From Dehalococcoidia bacterium (GTDB taxonomy: Bacteria > Chloroflexota > Dehalococcoidia > JAUSIH01), in assembly GCA_030648205.1 (NCBI GenBank), contig JAUSIH010000047.1, positions 1 to 39,362 on the forward strand: a DNA stretch of 39,362 nucleotides. Reading direction: 5' to 3'. The notes under the pieces are model-generated. The model saw only the letters and a list, made by a program, of their open reading frames with translations. It did no database searches and was not told the origin of the DNA. The position numbers and the translations under genes were made by a program. Below are positions 1-6,922 of this stretch, one piece after another; position 1 is the stretch's first letter; each line of letters starts with the position of its first letter.

Positions 1-1
1 G

Positions 2-463
2 AGCCCGCTTCTCCGGCCCGTCAGCATGGCGCTTATCAGCGTGTCCATGCTTGCCATGGCCATTCTCGCCACGGATCTGTCCTACGTCACACTCGTCGCG
101 CTGACCGTTGCCGCGGGATTTGGCTCCGGCGCCTTCATCACGACAAACAACACGGTCCTGCTCAGCGCGCTGCCTCCCAGCGAGCGCGGGTTCTCCGGAG
201 GGATGCTGGAGACCACGCGCCAGCTTGGGCACACCATAGCCGTGGCACTGGTGGCCGCCGTCGTGGCCGTGGTGTTGAACGGCGCGGACGGCGTGAACGC
301 CAGTCCCCGCATGTACCTTGAGGCCTTCCGCTCCGCCTGCTTTGTCGTGGCCGGGGTCAGCGCCGCGGGCGTTGTCGTCGCCTCTCTGGGCGTGAGTCGT
401 CGGGCCGGGGCTGTGCAGGCGCCGCAGACCGCAGTGGTGGCGGGCGCGCGCTCTCCGGACTAG
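2..463 (+). CDS. MFS-type drug exporter, C-terminal fragment (5' end outside window)
   Basis: The reading frame is open from the first bases of the window, so the true start lies upstream and the ATG at 26 is probably internal. The 153 visible residues hold about four hydrophobic helices. They also hold a polar stretch, PPSERGFSGGMLETTRQLG, which resembles the loop before the last helices of DHA2/EmrB-like major facilitator exporters. The tail after the last helix is short and Ala/Val-rich. It is likely an inner-membrane proton-driven exporter; the substrate cannot be inferred. An FAH-family gene follows 19 bp later on the same strand and may be co-transcribed. Confidence 0.75.
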   Translation, partial: SPLLRPVSMALISVSMLAMAILATDLSYVTLVALTVAAGFGSGAFITTNNTVLLSALPPSERGFSGGMLETTRQLGHTIAVALVAAVVAVVLNGADGVNASPRMYLEAFRSACFVVAGVSAAGVVVASLGVSRRAGAVQAPQTAVVAGARSPD

Positions 464-482
464 CGAAGGGCACGGGTCCGGC

Positions 483-1262
483 ATGACTACGTTTCTCCGG
501 TTCCTGGAGGGCCAGCGTCCGCGCTACGGCGCGCTGGAAGGCCAGACGGTGTACCCGCTTGTCGCGGGGACGCCCTTCGGGCCGTTCAGGCAAGGGCGTG
601 AGGGCCGCGCCTTATCCGAGGTGAGGCTGCTGCCTCCCTGCCAGCCGTCGAAGATCATCGGAATGGCGGTGAACTACCCCACGCACATGCGGGACGGCGC
701 TCGTCACATGGGATCGGAGGTCGCCGTCGGCGAGCCGCAGGCGTTTCTGAAGGCGACATCCTCTCTTGTCGGGCCTGACGACGACATCGTGCTGCCGCCG
801 GGCGCGGGGCCGGTGCACTACGAGGGGGAGATGGTGGTAGTCATGGGACGCCGATGCCAGCGCGTCACGCCGGAGAAGGCCCTGGACTATGTCCTGGGCG
901 TGACCTGCGGCAACGATGTGAGCGCCCGCGAATGGCAGCGGAACGACAAGCAGTGGTGGCGCGCCAAAGGATCGGACACATTCGCGCCTCTGGGGCCGTG
1001 GATTGTGACGGGCCTTGATCCGCGGGACCTGGGGCTGGAATTGCGATTGAATGGGCAGACGCGCCAGCAGGCCCGCACCAGCGAGCTAATCCACGGCGTG
1101 CCGGACATCATCAGCTTCATCAGCCGCTACGTGACGCTGGAGCCGGGGGACGTTATCTACACGGGCACGCCGGGCACTACCGACGAGATGCGTGCGGGAG
1201 ACGTGGTGGAGGTGGAGGTGGAGGGCGTGGGAGTATTGCGCAATCGTGTCCGCGGCGGCTAG
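483..1262 (+). CDS. Fumarylacetoacetate hydrolase (FAH) family protein
   Basis: This 259-residue protein has the FAH-fold C-terminal domain typical of acylpyruvases, 2-hydroxyhepta-2,4-diene-1,7-dioate isomerases and oxaloacetate tautomerases. Visible landmarks are GMAVNYPTHM near residue 60, the acidic metal-ligand stretch HYEGEMVVVMG around 113-123, KGSDTFAPLGPW, and the closing TGTPGTTDEMRAGDVVEVEVEGVG block. The glutamates of HYEGE and a later aspartate would bind Mg2+ or Mn2+. The N-terminal part (MTTFLRFLEGQRPRYGAL) matches the short preceding domain of these enzymes. The length is normal and the protein is cytosolic. The exact substrate cannot be told from sequence. Its stop codon shares a palindromic CTAG with the convergent thioesterase gene. 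Confidence 0.88.
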   Translation: MTTFLRFLEGQRPRYGALEGQTVYPLVAGTPFGPFRQGREGRALSEVRLLPPCQPSKIIGMAVNYPTHMRDGARHMGSEVAVGEPQAFLKATSSLVGPDDDIVLPPGAGPVHYEGEMVVVMGRRCQRVTPEKALDYVLGVTCGNDVSAREWQRNDKQWWRAKGSDTFAPLGPWIVTGLDPRDLGLELRLNGQTRQQARTSELIHGVPDIISFISRYVTLEPGDVIYTGTPGTTDEMRAGDVVEVEVEGVGVLRNRVRGG

Positions 1263-1702
1263 CCTTTCTTCATCCGAATGAGGGTGCTCAGGGCCTTTGC
1301 GATCAGCTTGCCCCGACCGTCCCGCACCTCGCATTCGCAGACTAGGGTACGCCCGCCCTCGTGGATGACCCAGCCCTCCGCCACAAGGTCGTCCTCGGAC
1401 ACGGGCGCCATGAAATTCACCTTCATCTCTATCGTGACAAACGGGTGATCGTCAGTCGTCAGGGACATGACCGCGAACGCCATCGTCGAGTCCACCAGCG
1501 TGGCGATGATGCCGCCCTGCACAATGCCGCCGCCCTGCTGGTGGCGAGTGTCCACGTGAAGGCGAATGCGGGCCCTGCCGCGCTGGGCATCCAGCAGTTG
1601 GAATCCCCCCAGCGTCCGGGCAAAGGGGGCATGAGCGAGCCTGGCCCGAAGCTGCTCGACCCGCGCCGGGGGCAGAGCCTGAGTCGCAGGGCTATCCGAC
1701 AT
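1259..1702 (-). CDS. PaaI-type hotdog-fold acyl-CoA thioesterase
   Basis: This 147-residue single-domain hotdog protein is probably an acyl- or phenylacetyl-CoA thioesterase of the PaaI/YdiI group. The key block is GGGIVQGGIIATLVDSTMAF, matching the family's substrate-binding helix region, where a conserved HGG is common; here it reads VQGG. The strand FVTIEMKVNFMAPV follows, then the final sheet LVCECEVRDGRGKLIAKA. The frame is open 31 codons further upstream, but the ATG at 1702 is preferred because AGGAGAGG sits 7 nt before it. The gene is convergent with the FAH gene and overlaps it by 4 bp. Substrate assignment is inference. Confidence 0.85.
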   Translation of the reverse strand: MSDSPATQALPPARVEQLRARLAHAPFARTLGGFQLLDAQRGRARIRLHVDTRHQQGGGIVQGGIIATLVDSTMAFAVMSLTTDDHPFVTIEMKVNFMAPVSEDDLVAEGWVIHEGGRTLVCECEVRDGRGKLIAKALSTLIRMKKG

Positions 1703-1790
1703 GGTATGACCTCTCCTTATCGTACCCGGGCGGGACAAGGCTGGCTGGACGCTTTGGCGGGGGTAGCCGCTGCCCGAGGTGGCCGTGACA

Positions 1791-1823
1791 CGCAAAAGGA
1801 AGCGCTCCGTTCAGGAGCGCTTC
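1791..1823 (-). terminator. Intrinsic terminator after the helical hypothetical gene
   Basis: A perfect 10-bp stem (GAAGCGCTCC / GGAGCGCTTC) with a 5-nt loop spans 1799-1823. On the minus strand it is followed at once by CCTTTTGCG. It lies 28 bp past the stop codon of the minus-strand gene ending at 1851. Confidence 0.7.
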
Positions 1824-1850
1824 GCCGCCTGGCGGGGAGAGCGCCGCATG

Positions 1851-2453
1851 CTAATGCACGCGCCGGATGGACTCCTTCTGGTCTTTGATAACCTTGTCGT
1901 ACTGGGTGTCGAAGTCGGTCTGGATCTGGTGCCAGGCCGCCGCGAACTCCGGCAGCGCCTCGACGTCGGGGGCCTGGCCCTCGGGGCCTCGCCTCTGGCC
2001 CTGGCGGCCCTGCATGGCCTGGGCCTTGGACTCGAACTGCTTGTGTAGTTGCTGATAGGCCTGCTGGAGCTGCTGGCGACCCACCGTCTCGTAGTGCTGG
2101 ATGGTGCCCTGCAGGCCAGTCAGGATAGGGTCAAGGCGCTTCTTGTCCGACTTCAGGGCGCGCACTCCCTCAATGGCCCGCAGCGCCGCCCCCTTGATCT
2201 GGGGTGTCCGCGGCACATCAATGTTCGCCAGGAAAATGTTCTCAATGGCTTTGGCCACGGTGGACTGGGCAGCGGCGGGCAGCTTGTTCAGTTCCGCTTT
2301 GATATCCACCTGCTCCATCTTCAGGAACCGCGCCGCTATTTTCTCCCCCTCCGGCTGGTAGGTCCACTCGGCAAGCTCCTCCGGCGAGGCCTTGCCCAGC
2401 TTTTCGGCCCGCTCCAACGCTCGCTCCAGGGCGCTCTTGATTGGCTCGCTCAT
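1851..2453 (-). CDS. Hypothetical helical, Gln/Glu/Lys-rich protein
   Basis: I do not recognise this 200-residue protein. It is almost wholly charged and helical: an N-terminal helix SALERALERAEKLG, a middle segment with two predicted helical pairs, and a Gln-rich region (about 120-150) with coiled-coil character. The end is Trp- and charge-containing. There is no signal peptide, membrane helix or cysteine, so it is likely soluble and cytosolic. The start at 2453 is chosen over an ATG five codons upstream because GGAGG lies 4 nt before it. The gene is divergent from tatA and followed by a clear terminator, so it is probably monocistronic. Function unknown. Confidence 0.75.
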   Translation of the reverse strand: MSEPIKSALERALERAEKLGKASPEELAEWTYQPEGEKIAARFLKMEQVDIKAELNKLPAAAQSTVAKAIENIFLANIDVPRTPQIKGAALRAIEGVRALKSDKKRLDPILTGLQGTIQHYETVGRQQLQQAYQQLHKQFESKAQAMQGRQGQRRGPEGQAPDVEALPEFAAAWHQIQTDFDTQYDKVIKDQKESIRRVH

Positions 2454-2519
2454 GCAGCCTCCATTCACAACACGCTAGACTGCTCTATTGTAACGCACGA
2501 CGCAAGGCGGGGCGTGAAC

Positions 2520-2548
2520 TTGTCTTCCCGTGATACGTTCTGTATAGT
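2520..2548 (+). promoter_or_regulatory. Sigma70-type promoter for tatA
   Basis: TTGTCT (2520-2525), a 17-bp spacer and TATAGT (2543-2548) lie about 65 bp before the tatA start codon. This is a good match to the housekeeping consensus. Confidence 0.6.
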
Positions 2549-2613
2549 AATTGTGCCCAGCGCCTCGTCAGGCGGAACGGTCGCCATCGGCGCACGGGGA
2601 AAAGGAGCGCGCT

Positions 2614-2859
2614 ATGCCACAAGTCGGCTTGCCCGAGTTGATTATCATCCTGGTCATCGTCCTGTTGCTTTTTGGCTCGTCCAAGCTGCCGGACCTGGCC
2701 CGCGCCATGGGCAAGAGCATCCGGGAGTTCAAGAAGGCCTCAACGGGTGAGGATGAGCCGAAGACGCAGGAAAAGGCCTCGGAAAAGGCCGCCGCCGACC
2801 AGCCCGTGGCCCAGGCGAAGGACAACGGCAAACCGGCGGACGCCAAGAAGCAGAGCTAG
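2614..2859 (+). CDS. tatA: Sec-independent translocase subunit TatA/TatE
   Basis: TatA forms the pore-like component of the twin-arginine pathway, which exports folded proteins across the inner membrane. This 81-residue protein has the standard plan: a short N-terminus (MPQVGLPEL), one hydrophobic helix IIILVIVLLLF at residues 9-19, the FG hinge, and an amphipathic helix SSKLPDLARAMGKSIREFKKA. A charged, Ala/Lys-rich disordered tail ends the protein. The ATG at 2614 is chosen because AAAGGAG lies 6 nt upstream; the frame runs further up without domain support. No tatC is in the window, so this is a stand-alone tatA copy. Confidence 0.93.
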   Translation: MPQVGLPELIIILVIVLLLFGSSKLPDLARAMGKSIREFKKASTGEDEPKTQEKASEKAAADQPVAQAKDNGKPADAKKQS

Positions 2860-2895
2860 CGTCCGGTTTCGGAAATACGTTCCCTAATCCATGTC

Positions 2896-2915
2896 ATACC
2901 GGCGGAAGCCGGTAT
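2896..2915. repeat. Short palindromic repeat ATACCGGC-GGAA-GCCGGTAT
   Basis: An 8-bp perfect stem with a GGAA loop, embedded in GTCATACCGGCGGAAGCC and followed by TATCCAG. It resembles the GTCAT...ATCCAG extragenic palindromes common in environmental bacterial genomes. It could be a REP-like element or transcript-stabilising hairpin. Confidence 0.55.
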
Positions 2916-3061
2916 CCAGAGAAGCACCGGAGAACGCTGGATTCCGGCCCCATATCGGGTACGGGGCAAGCTCTGCACCGGAAAGACGGTAGTGTCCGGG
3001 GGCGTTTTCTTGAATAGATTCTCGTGCATGAATTAGTATGCGTACTTCAGGGACAGGACGC

Positions 3062-3140
3062 TAGGTTCTGTTGACAATCTGTGTTTCCCCGCTCATGGTG
3101 AGCTTGTCGAAGGGCGAGCGGACAATGTCAACAGAACCTA
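3062..3140. repeat. Nested inverted-repeat element (MITE/REP-like)
   Basis: TAGGTTCTGTTGACA (3062-3076) and its exact reverse complement (3126-3140) form a perfect 15-bp inverted repeat around 49 bp. Inside lies a second inverted pair, CCGCTC (3089-3094) and GAGCGG (3116-3121). The inner core carries, in reverse orientation, the same CCCTTCGACAAGCTC motif that occurs in-frame inside glcE and glcF. The nested structure suggests a small non-autonomous mobile element rather than a terminator. Confidence 0.6.
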
Positions 3141-3230
3141 ACATCGCCTGACACCCACTCTGTTGCTTCTGGCCTCGTCTTCGCTTGAGGCGTTTCGGCG
3201 CTCGCGACCTCGCCGAGACAGGGGGATACC

Positions 3231-4724
3231 GTGGCCCGGACAGCGGCGGTCAAGTCGGCGCTGGCGAGGGACCTGGAGGCTACTCTGGGTCCCGACGGGG
3301 TGGTGTGGCGGCCCGAGGACATCCTCGCGTACGAGTACGACGGCTCAATTGACCGGGGCCTGCCGGTCGCCATCGCGTTCCCGCGCGACGCGGCGCAGGT
3401 CGCGGCGGCGGTCCGGATAGCGCGGCGGCACGGCCTGCCCGTGGTGCCTCGCGGCGCGGGCACGGGACTCTCCGGCGGCGCCATCGCGTCGGAAGGCGGC
3501 GTCGTCGTGGCGCTGACGCGCATGACGCGCATTCTTGAGGTGGACGCCGCCAACGCCATCGCCGTTGTGGAGCCGGGCGTGGTCAACCTGGACCTCTCGC
3601 TGGCCGTCGCCCAACATGGCCTGCGCTACGCCCCTGACCCCTCCAGCCAGCGCGCCTGCACGTTGGGCGGCAACGTCGCCGAGAACGCGGGCGGCCCGCA
3701 CTGCCTGGCCTACGGCGTCACGACGAACCACGTGCTGGGCATGGAGGTCGTCCTCGCGGACGGCGCCATCGTCTGGCTCGGCGGAAAGACGCCGCGCCAT
3801 GCGGGCTACGACCTGCCGGGCGTGATGGTCGGCTCCGAGGGCACCCTCGGCATCGTCACCAAGATCATCGTGCGGTTGCAGCGCCTGCCGGAGGCGGTCC
3901 GCACGCTCGTCGCGGTCTTCCGCGAGATGGACCAGGCCTCGGCGGCGGTTTCCGCCATCATCGCGCGCGGCATCATCCCCGCGGCGATGGAGATGATGGA
4001 CAGGGTGGCTATCGAGGCGGTGGAGCCCGCCGTCCACGCGGGCTATCCACCGGAGGCGGGCGCGGTGCTGCTCATCGAGGTGGAAGGGCTGCGCGAGGAG
4101 GCGACGAGCGAGGCGGAGGAGGTTGAAGGCGTCTGCCGCGAGCTTGGCGCGGTCGAGGTGCGCGGCGCGGAGTCGCCCGCCGACCGCGAGAGGCTATGGG
4201 CCGGCCGCAAGGGGGCCATCGGCGCGCTGGGGCGGCTCGCGCCCAACTACTACCTGGTGGACGGCGTCGTGCCACGCACGCGGCTTGTCGAGGTGCTGCG
4301 GCGCGTCGGCGAGATAGGCCGGCGGCATGGCGTCCGCATCGCCAACGTGTTCCACGCGGGCGACGGCAACCTGCACCCCTGCATGCTGTTCGACGAGCGC
4401 GTGCCTGGCGACACGGAGCGCGTGGTGAAGGCGGGCGCGGAGATCATGCGGCTGTGCGTGGACGTGGGCGGCGCGCTCACCGGCGAGCACGGCGTGGGGC
4501 TGGAGAAGCGCGACTACATGCCGTGGGCGTTCAGCGACGCGGACATGGAGGCCATGCGCAGGCTGAAGGCGGCCTTCGTGTCCTTCGACTCCGCTCAGGA
4601 TGAACCGGGCGACGGCGGCGACCTGTTCAACCCGGGCAAGATATTTCCATCGCCGAAGGGCTGCCGCGAGATACCCCGTACCATGTTGCAGCGCGGCGTG
4701 CTCGGCCCCGGCGACTTCGTGTAG
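3231..4724 (+). CDS. glcD: FAD-linked glycolate/D-2-hydroxyacid oxidase subunit GlcD
   Basis: This catalytic flavin subunit would oxidise glycolate or a related D-2-hydroxyacid to the 2-oxoacid. The 497-residue protein has a PCMH-type FAD-binding domain with GAGTGLSGG at 75-83. The pyrophosphate loop PSSQRACTLGGNVAENAGG comes next, and the C-terminal catalytic domain has HAGDGNLHP with the histidine near 375 and GEHGVGLEKRDYMPWAF. The GTG start has GGGGG 5 nt upstream. Near the C-terminus, SFDSAQDEPGDGG is encoded by an inserted repeat (about 4582-4609) and is not part of the family pattern. The operon continues through the STAND gene into glcE and glcF. A D-lactate dehydrogenase role is a realistic alternative. 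Confidence 0.88.
   Translation: MARTAAVKSALARDLEATLGPDGVVWRPEDILAYEYDGSIDRGLPVAIAFPRDAAQVAAAVRIARRHGLPVVPRGAGTGLSGGAIASEGGVVVALTRMTRILEVDAANAIAVVEPGVVNLDLSLAVAQHGLRYAPDPSSQRACTLGGNVAENAGGPHCLAYGVTTNHVLGMEVVLADGAIVWLGGKTPRHAGYDLPGVMVGSEGTLGIVTKIIVRLQRLPEAVRTLVAVFREMDQASAAVSAIIARGIIPAAMEMMDRVAIEAVEPAVHAGYPPEAGAVLLIEVEGLREEATSEAEEVEGVCRELGAVEVRGAESPADRERLWAGRKGAIGALGRLAPNYYLVDGVVPRTRLVEVLRRVGEIGRRHGVRIANVFHAGDGNLHPCMLFDERVPGDTERVVKAGAEIMRLCVDVGGALTGEHGVGLEKRDYMPWAFSDADMEAMRRLKAAFVSFDSAQDEPGDGGDLFNPGKIFPSPKGCREIPRTMLQRGVLGPGDFV
4582..4609 (+). repeat. In-frame CTTCGACTCCGCTCAGGATGA repeat inside glcD
   Basis: This copy of a dispersed repeat encodes the SFDSAQDEPG segment near the glcD C-terminus. 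It resembles, with variation, the copies at 7772-7797, about 9226-9249 and (inverted) 3089-3121. All start with CCTTCGAC and continue with GCTCAGG-like sequence. Confidence 0.55.
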
Positions 4725-4732
4725 AGGTACGT

Positions 4733-6922
4733 ATGACTTTACAGCCAGAGATGCTCGCAGTCGGGATAGCTCAGGGGATCATAGCACGTCTCATTGTCGA
4801 TCTGGCGAGAGTCTTTACGAAAGACCCTGGGAAAGACCGCACAGCCCAAGCTGTTTTTGTCCCGCGCCCGCCCGACTCGGGTTTTATGGGGCGCGAAGGG
4901 GAGAAGGAGGCCGTGGTCCGCGGTCTCCGCCAGAATGATGCTGTGCTTCTGTGCGGGTCGCCTGGCGTCGGGAAGTCCGCCATTGCACTGGCTGTGGCCC
5001 ATGAGCCGGATATCCAGAGGCACTTCGGAGGACGTGTCCTGTGGATCACCGCGCCGGAGGCCACGCTGGACAGCCTGTGCACCAGCATTCTCCGGCAGGC
5101 GAGCATGGGCGAAGCGCTCAAAGACCTGAAAGGCGACCAGGAAAAAGCGAGCGTCGTGCGCGGGGCGCTGACACAGGCAAACACGCGCGTCCTGTTTATA
5201 CTGGACCAGGCAGACAACGCGCCCGGCGCCGGAGCGTTTTGTCAGCAGGTGACATCCTCTGTCCTGGTGACGAGCCAGCAGCGAATCAGCGGGCTTTCGT
5301 GCGTGGACGTCCAGCCTTTCAGCGGGACCAAGCGCGAGCGCATCATGGCGGAGCAGCTTCTTGATGCCAATGCCCCTCGGAAGCTGAAGCGCGGCGAAAA
5401 GCAGTTGCTCTCGACCGTCGCACGCCAGTGCAGCTACCTTCCTCTGGCGCTCGTCCTGGCGGGCTCGCAGCTTCACGAAGGCTACACCGTGCAAGACCTC
5501 TCCCTCGACCTGACGGAGCGCGGCCTGGACCCGCTGGCGGACCCCGTGGACTCCACGAACTCCGTCCGGGCAACCTTTGATCTGGCTTACCAGCGGCTTG
5601 ACCCCCCTCTGCAAAAGTTGTTTTCCTGCTTTGGCGCGTTCAACCTCCTGGAGGCTCCCATTAGCCGCGACGCCGTGCTGGCCGCTTGCAGCGCGGGACA
5701 ACCCCGTGACCTTGCGCTGCTGGCGGCCCGGTCGCTCATTACAGCGCCTAAAGCGAGCAAGAAACAGGCCGCCCAGAGCTACACCATGCACTCCCTCCTG
5801 TGGCGCTACGCCTGCGAGAAGCTGGGCGGCGACCCCGCGCCGAGGGCGCGCGCTCTGGACTACTTTACCAACGTGGCGCGGAAGCATCGCCAAGAAAGAT
5901 GGCAGCACTACAGAGAGATGGACGCCGCGCTTCCGCACGTCTTTTTCCTGCTGCGCTGGGCGAAGGAGCACGCCGACCGCGACGTGTCCTTGAAGGGGGC
6001 CGCGCTGCTGAACGTGACCCCTGAGTTCCTGGACAGGCGCGGCTACTGGGAGGAATGGGTTGAATGGGGGCAGTGGGCGCTCAACACAGCACGGGCGGCG
6101 GGGAACAAACCCTTGATAGCGGACAGCACCCATCACCTGGCGGTGGCCTTTCAGAACCGAGGTGAGATGGAGGGAGCGCGGGCGCTGTGCGACGAGAGCC
6201 TGAAGATCGAGCGGGAGTTGGGGAACAAGGGCGGGATTGCGGTCACGCTGCACCAACTGGGGAACCTGGCCTATTTGCAGGGGGACTACGCGGGAGCGCG
6301 GACGCTGTACGACGAGAGCCTGAAGATCGAGCGGGAGTTGGGGAACAAGGACGGGATAGCGCGAACGCTGCACCAGTTGGGGAACTTGGCCTATTTGCAG
6401 GATGACCACGCGGGAGCGCGGAAGCTGTACGACGAGAGCCTGACGCTAGAGCGGGAGTTGGGGGACAAGGGCGGGATTGCGGCCACGCTGCACCAGTTGG
6501 GGGCGCTGGCGCAGGATCAGGATGACCACGCGGGAGCGCGGAAGCTGTACGATGAGAGCCTGACGCTGAATCGGGAACTGGGGAGCAAGGGCAGGATCGC
6601 GGTCACGCTGCACGAGTTAGGACGGTTGGCGCAGGCCCAAGCCCAGGGGGACTACGCGGAGGCGCGGCGGTTGTACAGGGGGAGCCTGGCGCTGAAGCAG
6701 GAGCTGGGAGACAAGGACGGGATTGCGCGAACGCTGCACCAGTTGGGGACGCTGGCAGAGGTTGAGAAGCGGACCGAGGAAGCGACGGGCTACTACCGGC
6801 GGGCGCTCGCCATCTTTGAGGAGCTTCACTCGCCCGACGCGGAAGTGGCACGGAAAGCCCTGGCGCGGGTTACAGGTGGCAAGGGCGGCAGCGCGGACGC
6901 GGCCACCAAGGAAAAGACGTGA
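4733..6922 (+). CDS. STAND-class NB-ARC ATPase with C-terminal tetratricopeptide repeats
   Basis: This 729-residue signal-transduction ATPase starts with a hydrophobic N-terminal segment (about residues 9-28). The NB-ARC domain has FMGREGEKEA, Walker A GSPGVGKS at 75-82, Walker B VLFILDQAD at 153-161, a sensor-like VLVTSQQR near 178 and LPLAL at 236-240. A winged-helix-like linker and a helical region follow. From about residue 460 there are at least six TPR-like repeats of the form TLHQLGxLAxxQxDxAxARxLYDESL. Such proteins switch on oligomerisation after sensing a ligand through the repeats; some are antiviral, others regulatory. It starts 8 bp after glcD and ends overlapping glcE by 4 bp, so it is embedded in the glc operon. 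No effector domain is recognisable. Confidence 0.88.
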   Translation: MTLQPEMLAVGIAQGIIARLIVDLARVFTKDPGKDRTAQAVFVPRPPDSGFMGREGEKEAVVRGLRQNDAVLLCGSPGVGKSAIALAVAHEPDIQRHFGGRVLWITAPEATLDSLCTSILRQASMGEALKDLKGDQEKASVVRGALTQANTRVLFILDQADNAPGAGAFCQQVTSSVLVTSQQRISGLSCVDVQPFSGTKRERIMAEQLLDANAPRKLKRGEKQLLSTVARQCSYLPLALVLAGSQLHEGYTVQDLSLDLTERGLDPLADPVDSTNSVRATFDLAYQRLDPPLQKLFSCFGAFNLLEAPISRDAVLAACSAGQPRDLALLAARSLITAPKASKKQAAQSYTMHSLLWRYACEKLGGDPAPRARALDYFTNVARKHRQERWQHYREMDAALPHVFFLLRWAKEHADRDVSLKGAALLNVTPEFLDRRGYWEEWVEWGQWALNTARAAGNKPLIADSTHHLAVAFQNRGEMEGARALCDESLKIERELGNKGGIAVTLHQLGNLAYLQGDYAGARTLYDESLKIERELGNKDGIARTLHQLGNLAYLQDDHAGARKLYDESLTLERELGDKGGIAATLHQLGALAQDQDDHAGARKLYDESLTLNRELGSKGRIAVTLHELGRLAQAQAQGDYAEARRLYRGSLALKQELGDKDGIARTLHQLGTLAEVEKRTEEATGYYRRALAIFEELHSPDAEVARKALARVTGGKGGSADAATKEKT
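6130..6720 (+). repeat. Tandem ~120-bp coding repeats (TPR units)
   Basis: About five consecutive units of roughly 120 bp encode the TPR motifs of the STAND protein. Neighbouring units are nearly identical at nucleotide level, for example the GACGAGAGCCTGAAGATCGA stretches at about 6190 and 6310. This suggests recent duplication or gene conversion. A small insertion (extra AQAQ) lengthens the unit near 6640. Confidence 0.8.

Larger units (their letters stand above)
2860..3230. other. Intergenic repeat-bearing region
   Basis: No gene is convincing in these 371 bp. The region holds an 8-bp hairpin motif (2896-2915) of the kind scattered through environmental genomes and a 15-bp inverted repeat enclosing a CTTGTCGAAG-type repeat (3062-3140). 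The remainder up to the glcD ribosome-binding site shows nothing I can name. Confidence 0.6.

Noticed and set aside
4739-6409. 556-codon minus-strand open frame over the STAND gene
   Set aside because: It mirrors the repeated TPR coding region and has no motif of its own.
6130-6720. Possible CRISPR or direct-repeat array
   Set aside because: The regular 120-bp period encodes TPR units continuously in one frame; there are no unique spacers.
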